The notes under the pieces were generated by a model. The model was not told the origin of the DNA, did not search any database, and was given only the letters and a program-made list of their open reading frames with translations. From Anaerolineae bacterium (GTDB taxonomy: Bacteria > Chloroflexota > Anaerolineae > Aggregatilineales > Phototrophicaceae): DNA of 32,430 nucleotides. Positions 23,384 through 30,763 of the stretch are shown in pieces. Position numbers and translations under genes: made by a program. Every line of letters begins with the position of its first letter. Position 1 is the stretch's first letter. The stretch is taken from contig JAPKMO010000044.1 of assembly GCA_026645945.1 (NCBI GenBank), positions 1-32,430 of the forward strand. Direction: 5' to 3'.

Positions 23384-24019
23384 CTACGCCTCCTCAACCG
23401 AATGTTTATGTTTAAGCCCTTCGACGGTCAGTTGCAGCCCGTCGCGTTCGATGACGACGATGGCATCGCCGGCGTCCAGTGGTTTTTCGCTGGAGGCAGT
23501 CCACTGTTCGCCGTTGACGTTCACCGTCCCGATGTAAATTTTACCCACCGGCTCGAAAGCCCTCGACACGCGCCCTGGCGCGCCCAGCAGGTGGCCGTCG
23601 TCGTCAATCACGGCGTTTTGCTGCCGCGTGCGCACCAGCAGGGGCAGCAGCGCGAAGCGGTGGTACAGCACCGACACCAGAATCGTGAGCGCGATCAACA
23701 GCCAGGAAACCTGCGGCCCGTCGAACAGGAAAAACCCGCCGACGGCCTGCAAAATCAGCCCGCCTTCGGCCACCCGCGCCCACCGCTGGTTGACAAACGG
23801 GATGACCAGAAAACTCAGCACACCCACTACCAGCGCCAGCAGCGCCAGCCAGTTGACAGGCATGGCCTGTAAAATCAGAATTTCAACCGCCAGTGCGCCC
23901 AGCGCCAGCAGTTCCAGCACCCCCGTACCGGGGACGTAGGCCGCCGTCACCGCCGACCACAGCCCAAAAACGAGGATGAGATAAACGATATTGGGTTCCG
24001 TGACGAGCCATTCAATCAC
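23384..24019 (-). CDS. NfeD family membrane protein
   Basis: A 211-residue NfeD-type protein. Three to four hydrophobic segments span about 10-130 (NIVYLILVFGLW, LELLALGALAVEILIL, WLLIALTILVSVLY). The C-terminal OB-like domain (about 145-205) contains GAPGRVSRAFEPVGKIYIG, then VNGEQWTASSEKPLDAGD, matching the short NfeD type. NfeD partners with the adjacent SPFH protein in membrane organisation or proteolytic control. It starts with GTG at 24019 and a strong GGGGAGGG site. A minus-strand TATAAT at 24053-24058 is its likely -10. Its gene pair with stomatin is a conserved arrangement. Confidence 0.88.
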   Translation of the reverse strand: MIEWLVTEPNIVYLILVFGLWSAVTAAYVPGTGVLELLALGALAVEILILQAMPVNWLALLALVVGVLSFLVIPFVNQRWARVAEGGLILQAVGGFFLFDGPQVSWLLIALTILVSVLYHRFALLPLLVRTRQQNAVIDDDGHLLGAPGRVSRAFEPVGKIYIGTVNVNGEQWTASSEKPLDAGDAIVVIERDGLQLTVEGLKHKHSVEEA

Positions 24020-24052
24020 CGTAATCCCTCCCCAGACACTTATTCACCCTTT

Positions 24053-24058
24053 ATTATA
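24053..24058 (-). promoter_or_regulatory. -10 element upstream of the nfeD-stomatin pair
   Basis: Read on the minus strand the hexamer is a perfect TATAAT. The -35 at 17 bp (GAATCG) is not recognisable. It is about 34 bp before the GTG start. Confidence 0.45.
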
Positions 24059-24218
24059 CGATAATTCCAGGCCGCCGATTCCCCCTAGACATTAGGGAAG
24101 TGTAAATTCAGAATTAAACTACTGGACGGCGCGGGCGCGCTGCGTAACAATTATCCTTTCGCGCCGAGTTGTTCTCGCCTGTACTCAAAAGCCGGAAGTT
24201 GTTTTAAAAGGATGAACC

Positions 24219-24749
24219 ATGCACGCTGAAAACCTGCTGGCCGCCCGCCGCCAGAAAGACGATTTCTTCACACGACACCCGCAGTCCCCCCTCACACCAG
24301 AGCAGCGGGCGCAGTTTAACGGCCTGCGCTACTACGATCCCAACCCCGATCTGGATTTAACCGTCACCCTGGAGATGCTGGACGACGACGCGCCCGTACC
24401 GATCCAGACCACCACCGGCGACCTGCGCCATTACCGGCGCTTCGGGCGTTTTAGCTTCACCGTAGACGGCCAGCCTGCGGCGCTGACCATCTACGAGGCC
24501 GATTATGGATTTTTCCTGCCGTTTGTGGATGCCGGCGCGGGAACAGAAACCTACCCCGCCGGGCGCTACCTGGAACCCGAATACCTGGGCGGCAGCCAGT
24601 TTCACGTGGATTTTAACCTGGCTTATAACCCATTCTGCGCTTACAGCCCGGTCTGGTCCTGCCCGATCACGCCCGCTGAAAACCGCCTGAGCGTTTACAT
24701 CCGCGCCGGGGAAAAACTGCCCGAAGGTGATTGGGTGGAAAAGACCTGA
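24219..24749 (+). CDS. DUF1684 domain protein
   Basis: A 176-residue protein of the DUF1684 family. The diagnostic stretch FLPFVDAGAGTETYPAGRYL, DFNLAYNPFCAYS and the pair CPITPAENRLSVYIRAGEK match the family closely. FTVDGQPAALTIYE precedes them. It is likely a soluble cytoplasmic beta-rich protein; the two Cys residues in NPFCAYS and WSCP are conserved in the family. No biochemical function is known. AAAAGGAT precedes ATG 24219. The 199-bp upstream region is shared divergently with nfeD; no other gene lies in it. Confidence 0.9.
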   Translation: MHAENLLAARRQKDDFFTRHPQSPLTPEQRAQFNGLRYYDPNPDLDLTVTLEMLDDDAPVPIQTTTGDLRHYRRFGRFSFTVDGQPAALTIYEADYGFFLPFVDAGAGTETYPAGRYLEPEYLGGSQFHVDFNLAYNPFCAYSPVWSCPITPAENRLSVYIRAGEKLPEGDWVEKT

Positions 24750-24812
24750 CGCCTGTTTGTTTGGTCCCCCGGCGCGCCCGCCAAACTGCTGCGCGAATCG
24801 TTTGTTGTGGTT

Positions 24813-24818
24813 TATAAT
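24813..24818 (+). promoter_or_regulatory. -10 element for the receiver/TIR operon
   Basis: A perfect TATAAT at 24813-24818 lies about 46 bp before the receiver start. No good -35 is seen. It supports the downstream start rather than an earlier in-frame one that would precede transcription. Confidence 0.5.
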
Positions 24819-24864
24819 TCGGTTGTCAAAACGTTCGGGTGTTCGGGTGCGGGGGGATGTGCCG

Positions 24865-25260
24865 GTGGCTTCAACAGATCGGTTTGCGCTGGTGGTGGAA
24901 GACAGCGACGACATCGCCCGGCTGGTGCAGTTGATGCTGCGCCGGATGAATATTGAAAGCGCCCATGCCGCCAACGGTTTTGCGGCGCTGGCGTTTTTGG
25001 AAGAGCGGCTGCCTGACCTGGTGCTTCTGGACATTAACATGCCGGGTATGAACGGCTGGCAGGTGCTGGAGACCATCAAAGAGCGCCACGCGCAGGCCGA
25101 CTTTCCGGTTATCGTGCTGACCGCCCTCAACGACCCCACCAACCGGCTGATCGGCAAATTGCAGCCGCAGGTTTTTTGTTACGTCACCAAACCTTTTGAA
25201 CTGGATGCCCTGGCGCTGGCCGTCCGGGAAGCTTTGGGCCTGACGCCGGGCGAAGGGTAG
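24865..25260 (+). CDS. Stand-alone response regulator receiver (REC) protein
   Basis: A 131-residue single receiver domain without an output domain. The acidic pocket is Glu12-Asp13 (VVEDSDD), the phospho-acceptor Asp56 in LVLLDINMPGMNGW, a Thr in VLTAL and the Lys in VTKPFEL. It is a phosphorelay adaptor or a controller of the protein encoded next. GTG 24865 (or 24859) follows a run of six G; a longer in-frame extension upstream would start before the -10 box and was rejected. The stop is only 5 bp before the GTG of the TIR gene, so the two are tightly coupled. No kinase is adjacent; the nearest is the NarX-type one at 15741. Confidence 0.85.
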   Translation: MASTDRFALVVEDSDDIARLVQLMLRRMNIESAHAANGFAALAFLEERLPDLVLLDINMPGMNGWQVLETIKERHAQADFPVIVLTALNDPTNRLIGKLQPQVFCYVTKPFELDALALAVREALGLTPGEG

Positions 25261-25265
25261 CCAAC

Positions 25266-26639
25266 GTGGGACATATTTTTTTAAGTTACAGCCGCCGGGA
25301 TGCCAGCATCATGCTGCGCGTCCGAGACAGCCTGCGCGCCGATGGCCTGGAGGTCTGGACGGACGAAAACCTGACCCCCGGCACGCGCTCCTGGAAGGCG
25401 GCCATCGAAAACGCGCTGGAAAACGCCGCCTGCCTGGTGGTGATTTTTTCGCCGGATGCCAAAAAGTCCGCCTGGGTGCGCGAGGAGATGAACTACGCCG
25501 AAGCGCAGGACATTCGTATCTTCCCGCTGCTGGCGCGCGGCGATGAAAAAACCGCTGTGCCGTTCGGTTTCATTACCGCGCAGTGGGTGGACATCCGCCA
25601 GGAAGCAGATTTTACGTCCGGGCTGCAAAAGCTGGCCTTTACGGTGCGCGTGCATCTGGGCATGGTTTCGCAAGAGCCGCGCGCCCCGCAGCCGGCCAGC
25701 ATCACCCTACACGCTGAGGAAGAACTGCCCCGCGAGGATAAAACGCAGCCCCGGCGGCAGGGTACGCCGTTTCCGCCCAACGTCACCAAAGCCATCATGG
25801 TGCTGCAAAACCGCGACAGCAAATGGTGGCGGCGCGTGGACGCTGTAACCCGCCTGGGTGAACTGCGCGACCCGGTGGCGCTGCCCGCCCTGCGCGCCTA
25901 CCTGGACGACCCCGACCCGGACGTGCAGCGCGCGGCGCAGAAAGCCATCGAACTCATCAGCGCGGCTTCCGCAACGCTTAAAACCGATACGGAGGAAACG
26001 CAGCCGGTGGTCAGGCCGTTCATCGAAGGCACGTTTGAGGAAGAAATCGCCGCCGGCCAGCCGGCCTATGTCGGGGCGGGGGGCGCGGCGGGAATATCGC
26101 CGGCGGGGGAAGGTGAAACAACCCCCGGCGTGCCGGCAGCCAAAAAGACCGCCAAAATCGTCGTCACCGGGACATCGGCGGCGCTGCGGCGGCAGTTCAT
26201 CAGCTCGATCAGCGAAATCGAGGTGGTTTCGACCGAACGCAGCGTGAGTCTGCCGGACGGCAGCGCCTCGGTGGCGATGGACTATGGGCAGATCACGGTT
26301 GGCGACGATCTGGTGATGTACCTGTTCGGCAGCCCTGGTGAGCGCGAGCTGGCTTTCATCTGGGAAGTGCTGGCCGAAGGGATGCTCGGTTTTATCATGC
26401 TGATGGACGGCAGCCAGCCCTATACCTTCCGCCATACGCGGGCGATCCTGGATAACTTCCGCGCTTACGCGCCGGTGCCGTTCGTGATTGCCGTCGCCAG
26501 CGACCGGGATGATGCCTGGTCGCCGGAGGATATTCGCATCGCGCTGCGCCTGGAAGAAGGCGTTAAAATTCTGCCTTACGCCGCCGGCGACCACCAGGCG
26601 GTTAAAACGGTGCTGGTTGAACTGTTCGAGTTGTTTTAG
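25266..26639 (+). CDS. TIR-HEAT-pseudo-small-GTPase protein
   Basis: A 457-residue multidomain protein. Domain 1 (1-132) is a TIR_2-type TIR: IFLSYSRRD at the start, WTDENLTPG, then SAWVREEM with Glu74 in the position of the catalytic NADase glutamate. Domain 2 (about 172-232) is a HEAT-like repeat (VTRLGELRDPVALPALRAYLDDPDPDVQRAA). A Gly/Ala/Pro-rich linker (about 235-293) follows. Domain 3 (295-457) has the fold signature of a CvnD/MglA-type small GTPase (KIVVTG, MDYGQITVGDDLVMYLFGSPGERE, YAPVPFVIAVASD). However, the P-loop reads GTSAALRR with no GK[ST], and NKxD is ASDRDD, so nucleotide binding is probably lost. The start is GTG 25266, with GAAGGG upstream. It is coupled to the receiver gene, suggesting phospho-signal control of a TIR effector. 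The catalytic state is unknown. Confidence 0.8.
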   Translation: MGHIFLSYSRRDASIMLRVRDSLRADGLEVWTDENLTPGTRSWKAAIENALENAACLVVIFSPDAKKSAWVREEMNYAEAQDIRIFPLLARGDEKTAVPFGFITAQWVDIRQEADFTSGLQKLAFTVRVHLGMVSQEPRAPQPASITLHAEEELPREDKTQPRRQGTPFPPNVTKAIMVLQNRDSKWWRRVDAVTRLGELRDPVALPALRAYLDDPDPDVQRAAQKAIELISAASATLKTDTEETQPVVRPFIEGTFEEEIAAGQPAYVGAGGAAGISPAGEGETTPGVPAAKKTAKIVVTGTSAALRRQFISSISEIEVVSTERSVSLPDGSASVAMDYGQITVGDDLVMYLFGSPGERELAFIWEVLAEGMLGFIMLMDGSQPYTFRHTRAILDNFRAYAPVPFVIAVASDRDDAWSPEDIRIALRLEEGVKILPYAAGDHQAVKTVLVELFELF

Positions 26640-26687
26640 AAGTCTGTAGTCAAAAGCTGTGGCAGCGAACGACTGGAGACTGACGGC

Positions 26688-27767
26688 TTAAAACAACATC
26701 CCGCCGCGCGCTTCCAGCGCCTTAATCACCTCGCGGTCGGCTTTGCCGAAGCTGTAGCGGCGCAGTTCCCCCGGCGCGACCCACGCCCAGTCCCGGACGC
26801 CGATGGCCTGCGGCGGGCCGCCCCGGCAGCGGCAGGTGAAAGCGTGCAGCGTGATGCGAAAATGCGTGAAGGCGTGCCGCACCACCACGAACAATTCGCC
26901 CACTTCGACCTCAATCGCCAGTTCTTCGCGCAGTTCGCGTTTCAGGCAGTCGGGCAGGGTTTCGCCCGGCTCCTGCTTGCCGCCGGGGAACTCCCACAAC
27001 CCACCAAGCAGGCCGTCCAGCGGGCGCTGGGCGATCAGCAGCTGCCCCCGCTCGTTCCAGATCATACCGGCGGCCACATTGTAATGCGGCGTTGGTGGTT
27101 TGCGCGTTTTCACCGGGCGCTGCTGCTGCGTGCCGGCGGCGTGGGCGCGGCAGTGGGCGCGCACCGGGCAATGGCCGCACAGCGGCGCGCGCGGTTTGCA
27201 GATCACGCGCCCCAGTTCCATCAAGGCCTGGTTGTAATCGCCGGGGCGGTCGGCGGGCAGCCCGGCTTCCGCCAGCACCCACAAATCCTGCTTCACGGCG
27301 GGCAGCGATACATCCGCTTCCAGATCAATCAGCCGCGCCAGGACGCGAATCACGTTGCCGTCCAGGACCGGCACGCGCTGGCCGTAGGCTATGCTGGCGA
27401 TGGCCCCGGCGGTGTAGCGGCCAATGCCGGGCAGTTTTTGAAGTTCGTCGGCGCTGCGGGGGAATACCCCGCCCAATTCGCGGGAAATACGCTGTGCCGT
27501 TTGGTGTAAATTCCGCGCCCGGCTATAATAACCCAAACCTTCCCATAACTTAAGCACGTCGGCCAGCGGGGCAGCCGCCAGGTCGTCAACCGTCGGGTAT
27601 GCCGCCAGAAAACGCGCATAATACGGTTTGACGGTTTCCACCTGGGTCTGCTGGAGCATCACTTCTGAGAGCCAGATTCGGTATACATCATAGGTGCTGC
27701 GCCAGGGCAAATCGGCAGCATGGCGATCGTACCAGGCCAGCAAAGCAGTTTGAAACTCAGGGTTCAT
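26688..27767 (-). CDS. mutY: A/G-specific adenine glycosylase MutY
   Basis: A 359-residue DNA repair enzyme that excises adenine opposite 8-oxoguanine. The catalytic Glu35 is in WLSEVMLQQTQ. The helix-hairpin-helix is LPGIGRYTAGAI (112-123), and the catalytic Asp136 is in VPVLDGNVIR. The 4Fe-4S cluster cysteines are Cys190, Cys197, Cys200 and Cys206, with the C-x6-C-x2-C-x5-C spacing. The C-terminal 8-oxoG recognition domain is Nudix-like and here carries an apparently complete Nudix box (GKQEPGETLPDCLKREL, then REEL; 263-283). Most MutY C-domains have lost this. Start: ATG 27767. It is transcribed against the TIR and SLOG genes. Confidence 0.95.
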   Translation of the reverse strand: MNPEFQTALLAWYDRHAADLPWRSTYDVYRIWLSEVMLQQTQVETVKPYYARFLAAYPTVDDLAAAPLADVLKLWEGLGYYSRARNLHQTAQRISRELGGVFPRSADELQKLPGIGRYTAGAIASIAYGQRVPVLDGNVIRVLARLIDLEADVSLPAVKQDLWVLAEAGLPADRPGDYNQALMELGRVICKPRAPLCGHCPVRAHCRAHAAGTQQQRPVKTRKPPTPHYNVAAGMIWNERGQLLIAQRPLDGLLGGLWEFPGGKQEPGETLPDCLKRELREELAIEVEVGELFVVVRHAFTHFRITLHAFTCRCRGGPPQAIGVRDWAWVAPGELRRYSFGKADREVIKALEARGGMLF

Positions 27768-27880
27768 AGGCGTTTGGGGTTCGGCATCTGCCTAACTCAG
27801 CATTCGGCACTTATGTAGCATAACGCTGGATAAGCTTCCCCCCAAATTTTAGGCGTTCCGTAAGCCAGATTGAAATGTAA

Positions 27881-27889
27881 TGTTAAAAT
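27881..27889 (+). promoter_or_regulatory. Extended -10 promoter of the SLOG gene
   Basis: TGTTAAAAT is an extended -10 (TG-n-TAAAAT), 36 bp before ATG 27926. No clear -35 is present. A similar TGTTATACT precedes the next gene. Confidence 0.4.
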
Positions 27890-27925
27890 AGGCCGGTTTG
27901 ATCGTCAGTGGAAGGATGGGCAGCT

Positions 27926-28705
27926 ATGCCCGCAAAAAACAAACGCTTCATCATCCCGTTTGAGTCTGGCCGGGCGGCCTTTGCCGTTCACCTGTCCAAA
28001 CGTGCCGACGCCGAAGCGGCGGCGCGCGTGCTGGGTTTTACCGAACCGCAGCCGACCATTTACGTCACCGGCGGCGCGGGGGCCATGTCGGAGGAGGACA
28101 TCCGCGCCACCCAGGCGCTTGTCGAACGCGGGCTGGCGCGTTTTGCCGAAGAACGCGGCGTGGCCGTGCTGGACGGCGGCACGGATGCCGGCATCCCGAC
28201 CATGCTGGGCAAAGCCCGCTGCAAGCTGCGCGCCCGGTTTCCGCTGGTGGGCATCGCGCCGCTGGAACTGGTGCGCTATCGCGGTTACGATAATCCCAAA
28301 GGCGCGCCCCTCAACGACGGCCACTCGCATTTTGTGCTGACCGCCGGGGACGAGTTCGGCGACGAATCCGACCTGATTACCCATCTGACCTACACACTCT
28401 CCGGCGAAGGTTTGCTGCCGGCGCTGGGTGTGTTGATTAACGGCGGTAATATCGCCCGTCAGGAGGTTTACGACCGCACGACCTCCGACAAGGTATCGTT
28501 CCCGCTGATCGTGGTCGAGGGCAGCGGGCGTTTTGCCGACATCCTGGCGCGGGCGTTTTATGCCGGCCATGCCGAGGAGAGCGATTTGCAGGCCATCATT
28601 CAAAAAGGGCGGCTGGCGATTGTTTCGATCAAGGACGGCCCGGAACAGATGTACGCCAAACTGGCGGCGCACTTTCAGGCCTTCAAACCCACCGTCCGGC
28701 GTTAA
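27926..28705 (+). CDS. SLOG/LSDAT-type nucleotide-binding protein
   Basis: A 259-residue Rossmann-like protein resembling the LSDAT_prok branch of the SLOG superfamily (the SLOG of TRPM channels). Visible signatures are IYVTGGAGAMSEED near residue 45, the Gly-rich VLDGGTDAGIPTMLGKA near 86, the LNDGHSHFVL segment, then GDEFGDESDLITHL and LINGGNIARQEVYD with VVEGSGRFADIL. SLOG proteins bind nucleotides or nucleotide-derived signals (NAD-derived molecules, ADP-ribose) and often accompany effector domains. Here it is stand-alone, with no TM segment, and the following gene is a membrane TPR protein. The start is ATG 27926 with GGAAGG 10 bp upstream; an upstream GTG at 27908 was rejected. The ligand is unknown. 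Confidence 0.78.
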   Translation: MPAKNKRFIIPFESGRAAFAVHLSKRADAEAAARVLGFTEPQPTIYVTGGAGAMSEEDIRATQALVERGLARFAEERGVAVLDGGTDAGIPTMLGKARCKLRARFPLVGIAPLELVRYRGYDNPKGAPLNDGHSHFVLTAGDEFGDESDLITHLTYTLSGEGLLPALGVLINGGNIARQEVYDRTTSDKVSFPLIVVEGSGRFADILARAFYAGHAEESDLQAIIQKGRLAIVSIKDGPEQMYAKLAAHFQAFKPTVRR

Positions 28706-28708
28706 TCG

Positions 28709-28717
28709 TGTTATACT
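28709..28717 (+). promoter_or_regulatory. Extended -10 promoter upstream of the TPR gene
   Basis: TGTTATACT (TG-n-TATACT) begins 4 bp after the SLOG stop codon. It gives a start near 28725 and a leader of about 30 bases. Confidence 0.45.
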
Positions 28718-28756
28718 GGTGGGGTATCCGGCCAGACACCTTTCGAGGGAAGACCC

Positions 28757-30052
28757 ATGCGCCGCCTGTGTGCCAGCCTGACTCTGATCGGCCTGCTCCT
28801 CATCGTTTTACCCGCGCGCGCCCAGGACGCAACCGCTACCCCTGCCGGGCCGGATGTCGAAGCCTTAAACGCGATGGCGACCCAGGTCGCGGAGCGCGGC
28901 CAGGCTGCCTCGGAGGAGTTCGACCGGGCCATCAATATCCTGGGCATTTTTGAGGGGGTCGGCCTGGTCGTTTCGGTGATGAGCATCCTGGGTACGGTCC
29001 TGGTGGCGGTGGCCGGCGTGGTCGGCTTCCGGGGCTTGAGCGAAGCCCGCGCCCAGGTCGAAGAAACGCGCAAAAGCATCGAACGCGAGCTGGCCGCTGC
29101 CCGCCGGCAGTTCGAGTCCGACATCCGCCAGGGGCGCGAGGAGCTGGAAAGCGTGCGCGTCCGGCTGGAACAGAGCGTGGTGGAACAGCGCGAAAGCGTG
29201 GCGCAGGCCAACGTCGCCATGTCGTTCACGGCGCTGGGCGAGCGCCAGTACCGCTCGAAGGACTTCAGCGGCGCGATTGATACTTACTTGCGGGCGCTGG
29301 AGCTTGACCCCAACAACCTGATTACGCATTACCGCCTGGGTTATGTGTACACCCAGTCCGGCCAGTTAGATCAGGCTGAACCCCACCTGGCGCGCGCGCT
29401 GGAACTGGAACCGAACTTTCCCCCGGCGCTGGCAGCCCTGGGTTACGTATACCGACGCATGGGCGAAAAAATGCCGCCGGGCATGGAGCGCGAGAAGAAG
29501 ATTAATCAGGCCGAAAAGCTGCTGCTGGATGCGCTGGACATCTCGCCGAAGCTGGTAGACGAGGATAGTGAATCGTGGTGGGGGTCGCTCGGCGGGCTGT
29601 ACCGCCGCCGCAACCAGATTGACGAGGCCATCCACGCCTACGAGCGCGCTGCCGAGGTCACGCCGCAGTCGTCCTATGCTTTTAGCAATCTGGCGCTGCT
29701 GTATATGCAGAAGCAGAACCGCGACGCCATGATTAAAACCTACTACCGGGTGGAGCAGCTCGCGCAGCATGAAGTCCAGGCCGAGGTGGACAACTACTGG
29801 GCTTATGCCGATTTGCTCACCTCGCGGCTGGCATTGGGCAAGGTTAAAGAGGCGGAAGAAACGCTGGTGCAGGTGCTGGAAGTCGCGCCGCCGGAGGCGC
29901 CTTTTTTCTTTGAAAGCCTGCTGGATACGCTCGGACGCCTGGTGATCGCGCTGGGCGAGGCGCAGGCCGACCACGTAAAACGCGCCATCGAAATCATCGA
30001 AGGCTACCGGGAGCAGACGCAGGCGCAAAAAGCCGCCGGGTTGTCAGACTGA
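28757..30052 (+). CDS. Membrane coiled-coil TPR protein
   Basis: A 431-residue protein. A signal peptide (1-22, ending ARA) is followed by a short polar stretch and a transmembrane helix (about 62-91). A charged coiled coil follows (about 95-150, ARAQVEETRKSIERELAAAR). From about 152 there are at least five TPR units (e.g. ALGERQYRSKDFSGAIDTYL; LGYVYTQSGQLDQAEPHLAR; LGGLYRRRNQIDEAIHAYER; LALLYMQKQNRDA). The TPR domain probably sits on the opposite membrane face from the N-terminus and scaffolds a complex. It lies 51 bp after the SLOG gene on the same strand. AGGGAAG precedes the ATG. No partner is known. Confidence 0.85.
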   Translation: MRRLCASLTLIGLLLIVLPARAQDATATPAGPDVEALNAMATQVAERGQAASEEFDRAINILGIFEGVGLVVSVMSILGTVLVAVAGVVGFRGLSEARAQVEETRKSIERELAAARRQFESDIRQGREELESVRVRLEQSVVEQRESVAQANVAMSFTALGERQYRSKDFSGAIDTYLRALELDPNNLITHYRLGYVYTQSGQLDQAEPHLARALELEPNFPPALAALGYVYRRMGEKMPPGMEREKKINQAEKLLLDALDISPKLVDEDSESWWGSLGGLYRRRNQIDEAIHAYERAAEVTPQSSYAFSNLALLYMQKQNRDAMIKTYYRVEQLAQHEVQAEVDNYWAYADLLTSRLALGKVKEAEETLVQVLEVAPPEAPFFFESLLDTLGRLVIALGEAQADHVKRAIEIIEGYREQTQAQKAAGLSD

Positions 30053-30059
30053 ATTGTGA

Positions 30060-30696
30060 AACTTTTCGCAGATACCTGGCGTATAGCAGAGCCGGTTTGA
30101 ACTCATCCGGCATGATGCGTAAGATGCTGCTGGGCCTCCGGGTGCGGAAGAGGCGTGTCCGACCGGCAGTCATGGCCTGGCTGCCGAGGGCAGCGATCCA
30201 GGCATAGGCCAGGCTTAGCAGTACCAACCGGTGCGCCACCTGATCGGGGGTGACGCCGGCGGCTGTCGCCCCAGTGCCAACCGCCGTTCAGGTCACCAAA
30301 ACGCTGCTCCTGCCGGTTGCGCCGGGCATATTTGTGTCCGGTCAGGCGGCTATCGTGGGTCACCAGCGCCCACGGCTCACCGCAGCCCTCGCCCCACAGC
30401 GCGCGCATGAGGCTGGCCGCATCATCATCGGCGCGATACGTCCGCCGCGCCAGCGGCAGGCAGCGGCTTTGCCCGGCCGCCCCCACCAGCATCACCCCGA
30501 TACGCCCATGCAGCTTGGTTTTATCCACCAGCCGCGTCACCTGACTGCTGGCTAAACTCGCCATCCCCGGCTGCTCCATTGTGCGGCTTGCAAGGGAAAG
30601 CCTGGATTGTCCCAAAAACGCCGCCAGCGTCGAGCCGCGCTTTGCACCGCTTCGCCGCAGATGAACTCTCGCTTTTTCAACCCCCTTCCTAAACAT
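30060..30696 (-). pseudogene. Decayed IS4-type DDE transposase
   Basis: In the minus strand, 30696-30255 reads through LVDKTKLHGRIGV, RCLPLARRTYRADDD, EPWALVTHDSRLTG and ARRNRQEQRFGDL, the order seen in IS4-like transposases (end of the core and the DDE glutamate). In full-length copies about 100 residues with the second Asp separate the RTYR and EPWALVT blocks; here they adjoin, so the middle is deleted. Near 30255 the frame shifts. The C-terminal block VAHRLVLLSLAYAWIAALGS continues in another frame to about 30100. The N-terminus is poor. The ends are not defined and no terminal inverted repeats were seen. It cannot transpose on its own. Confidence 0.7.
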
Positions 30697-30741
30697 GTCC
30701 TCTCTTCAGCCAAGACTTGGGGAGGGACAGGGGGAGAGGAC
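30697..30741. repeat. Dispersed palindromic repeat next to the transposase remnant
   Basis: GTCCTCTC (30697-30704) and GAGAGGAC (30734-30741) are inverted. An inner CCAAG/CTTGG (30710-30720) pair lies between, in a region rich in GGGGAGGGACAGGG. The form resembles the short palindromic intergenic repeats of Chloroflexi genomes. Confidence 0.5.
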
Positions 30742-30763
30742 TGGCAATCACAGTGCGCTGTGT

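Noticed and set aside
22599-23537. Plus-strand frame of about 312 codons over the stomatin/nfeD genes
   Set aside because: Its composition is that of an antisense shadow; the minus-strand SPFH and NfeD domains are unmistakable.
24727-24864. Longer N-terminus of the receiver protein
   Set aside because: It would overlap the DUF1684 stop and start upstream of the TATAAT, and its residues are not receiver-like.
26640-26687. Terminator between the TIR gene and mutY
   Set aside because: AGTCT/AGACT pairing is weak and has no T-run on either strand.
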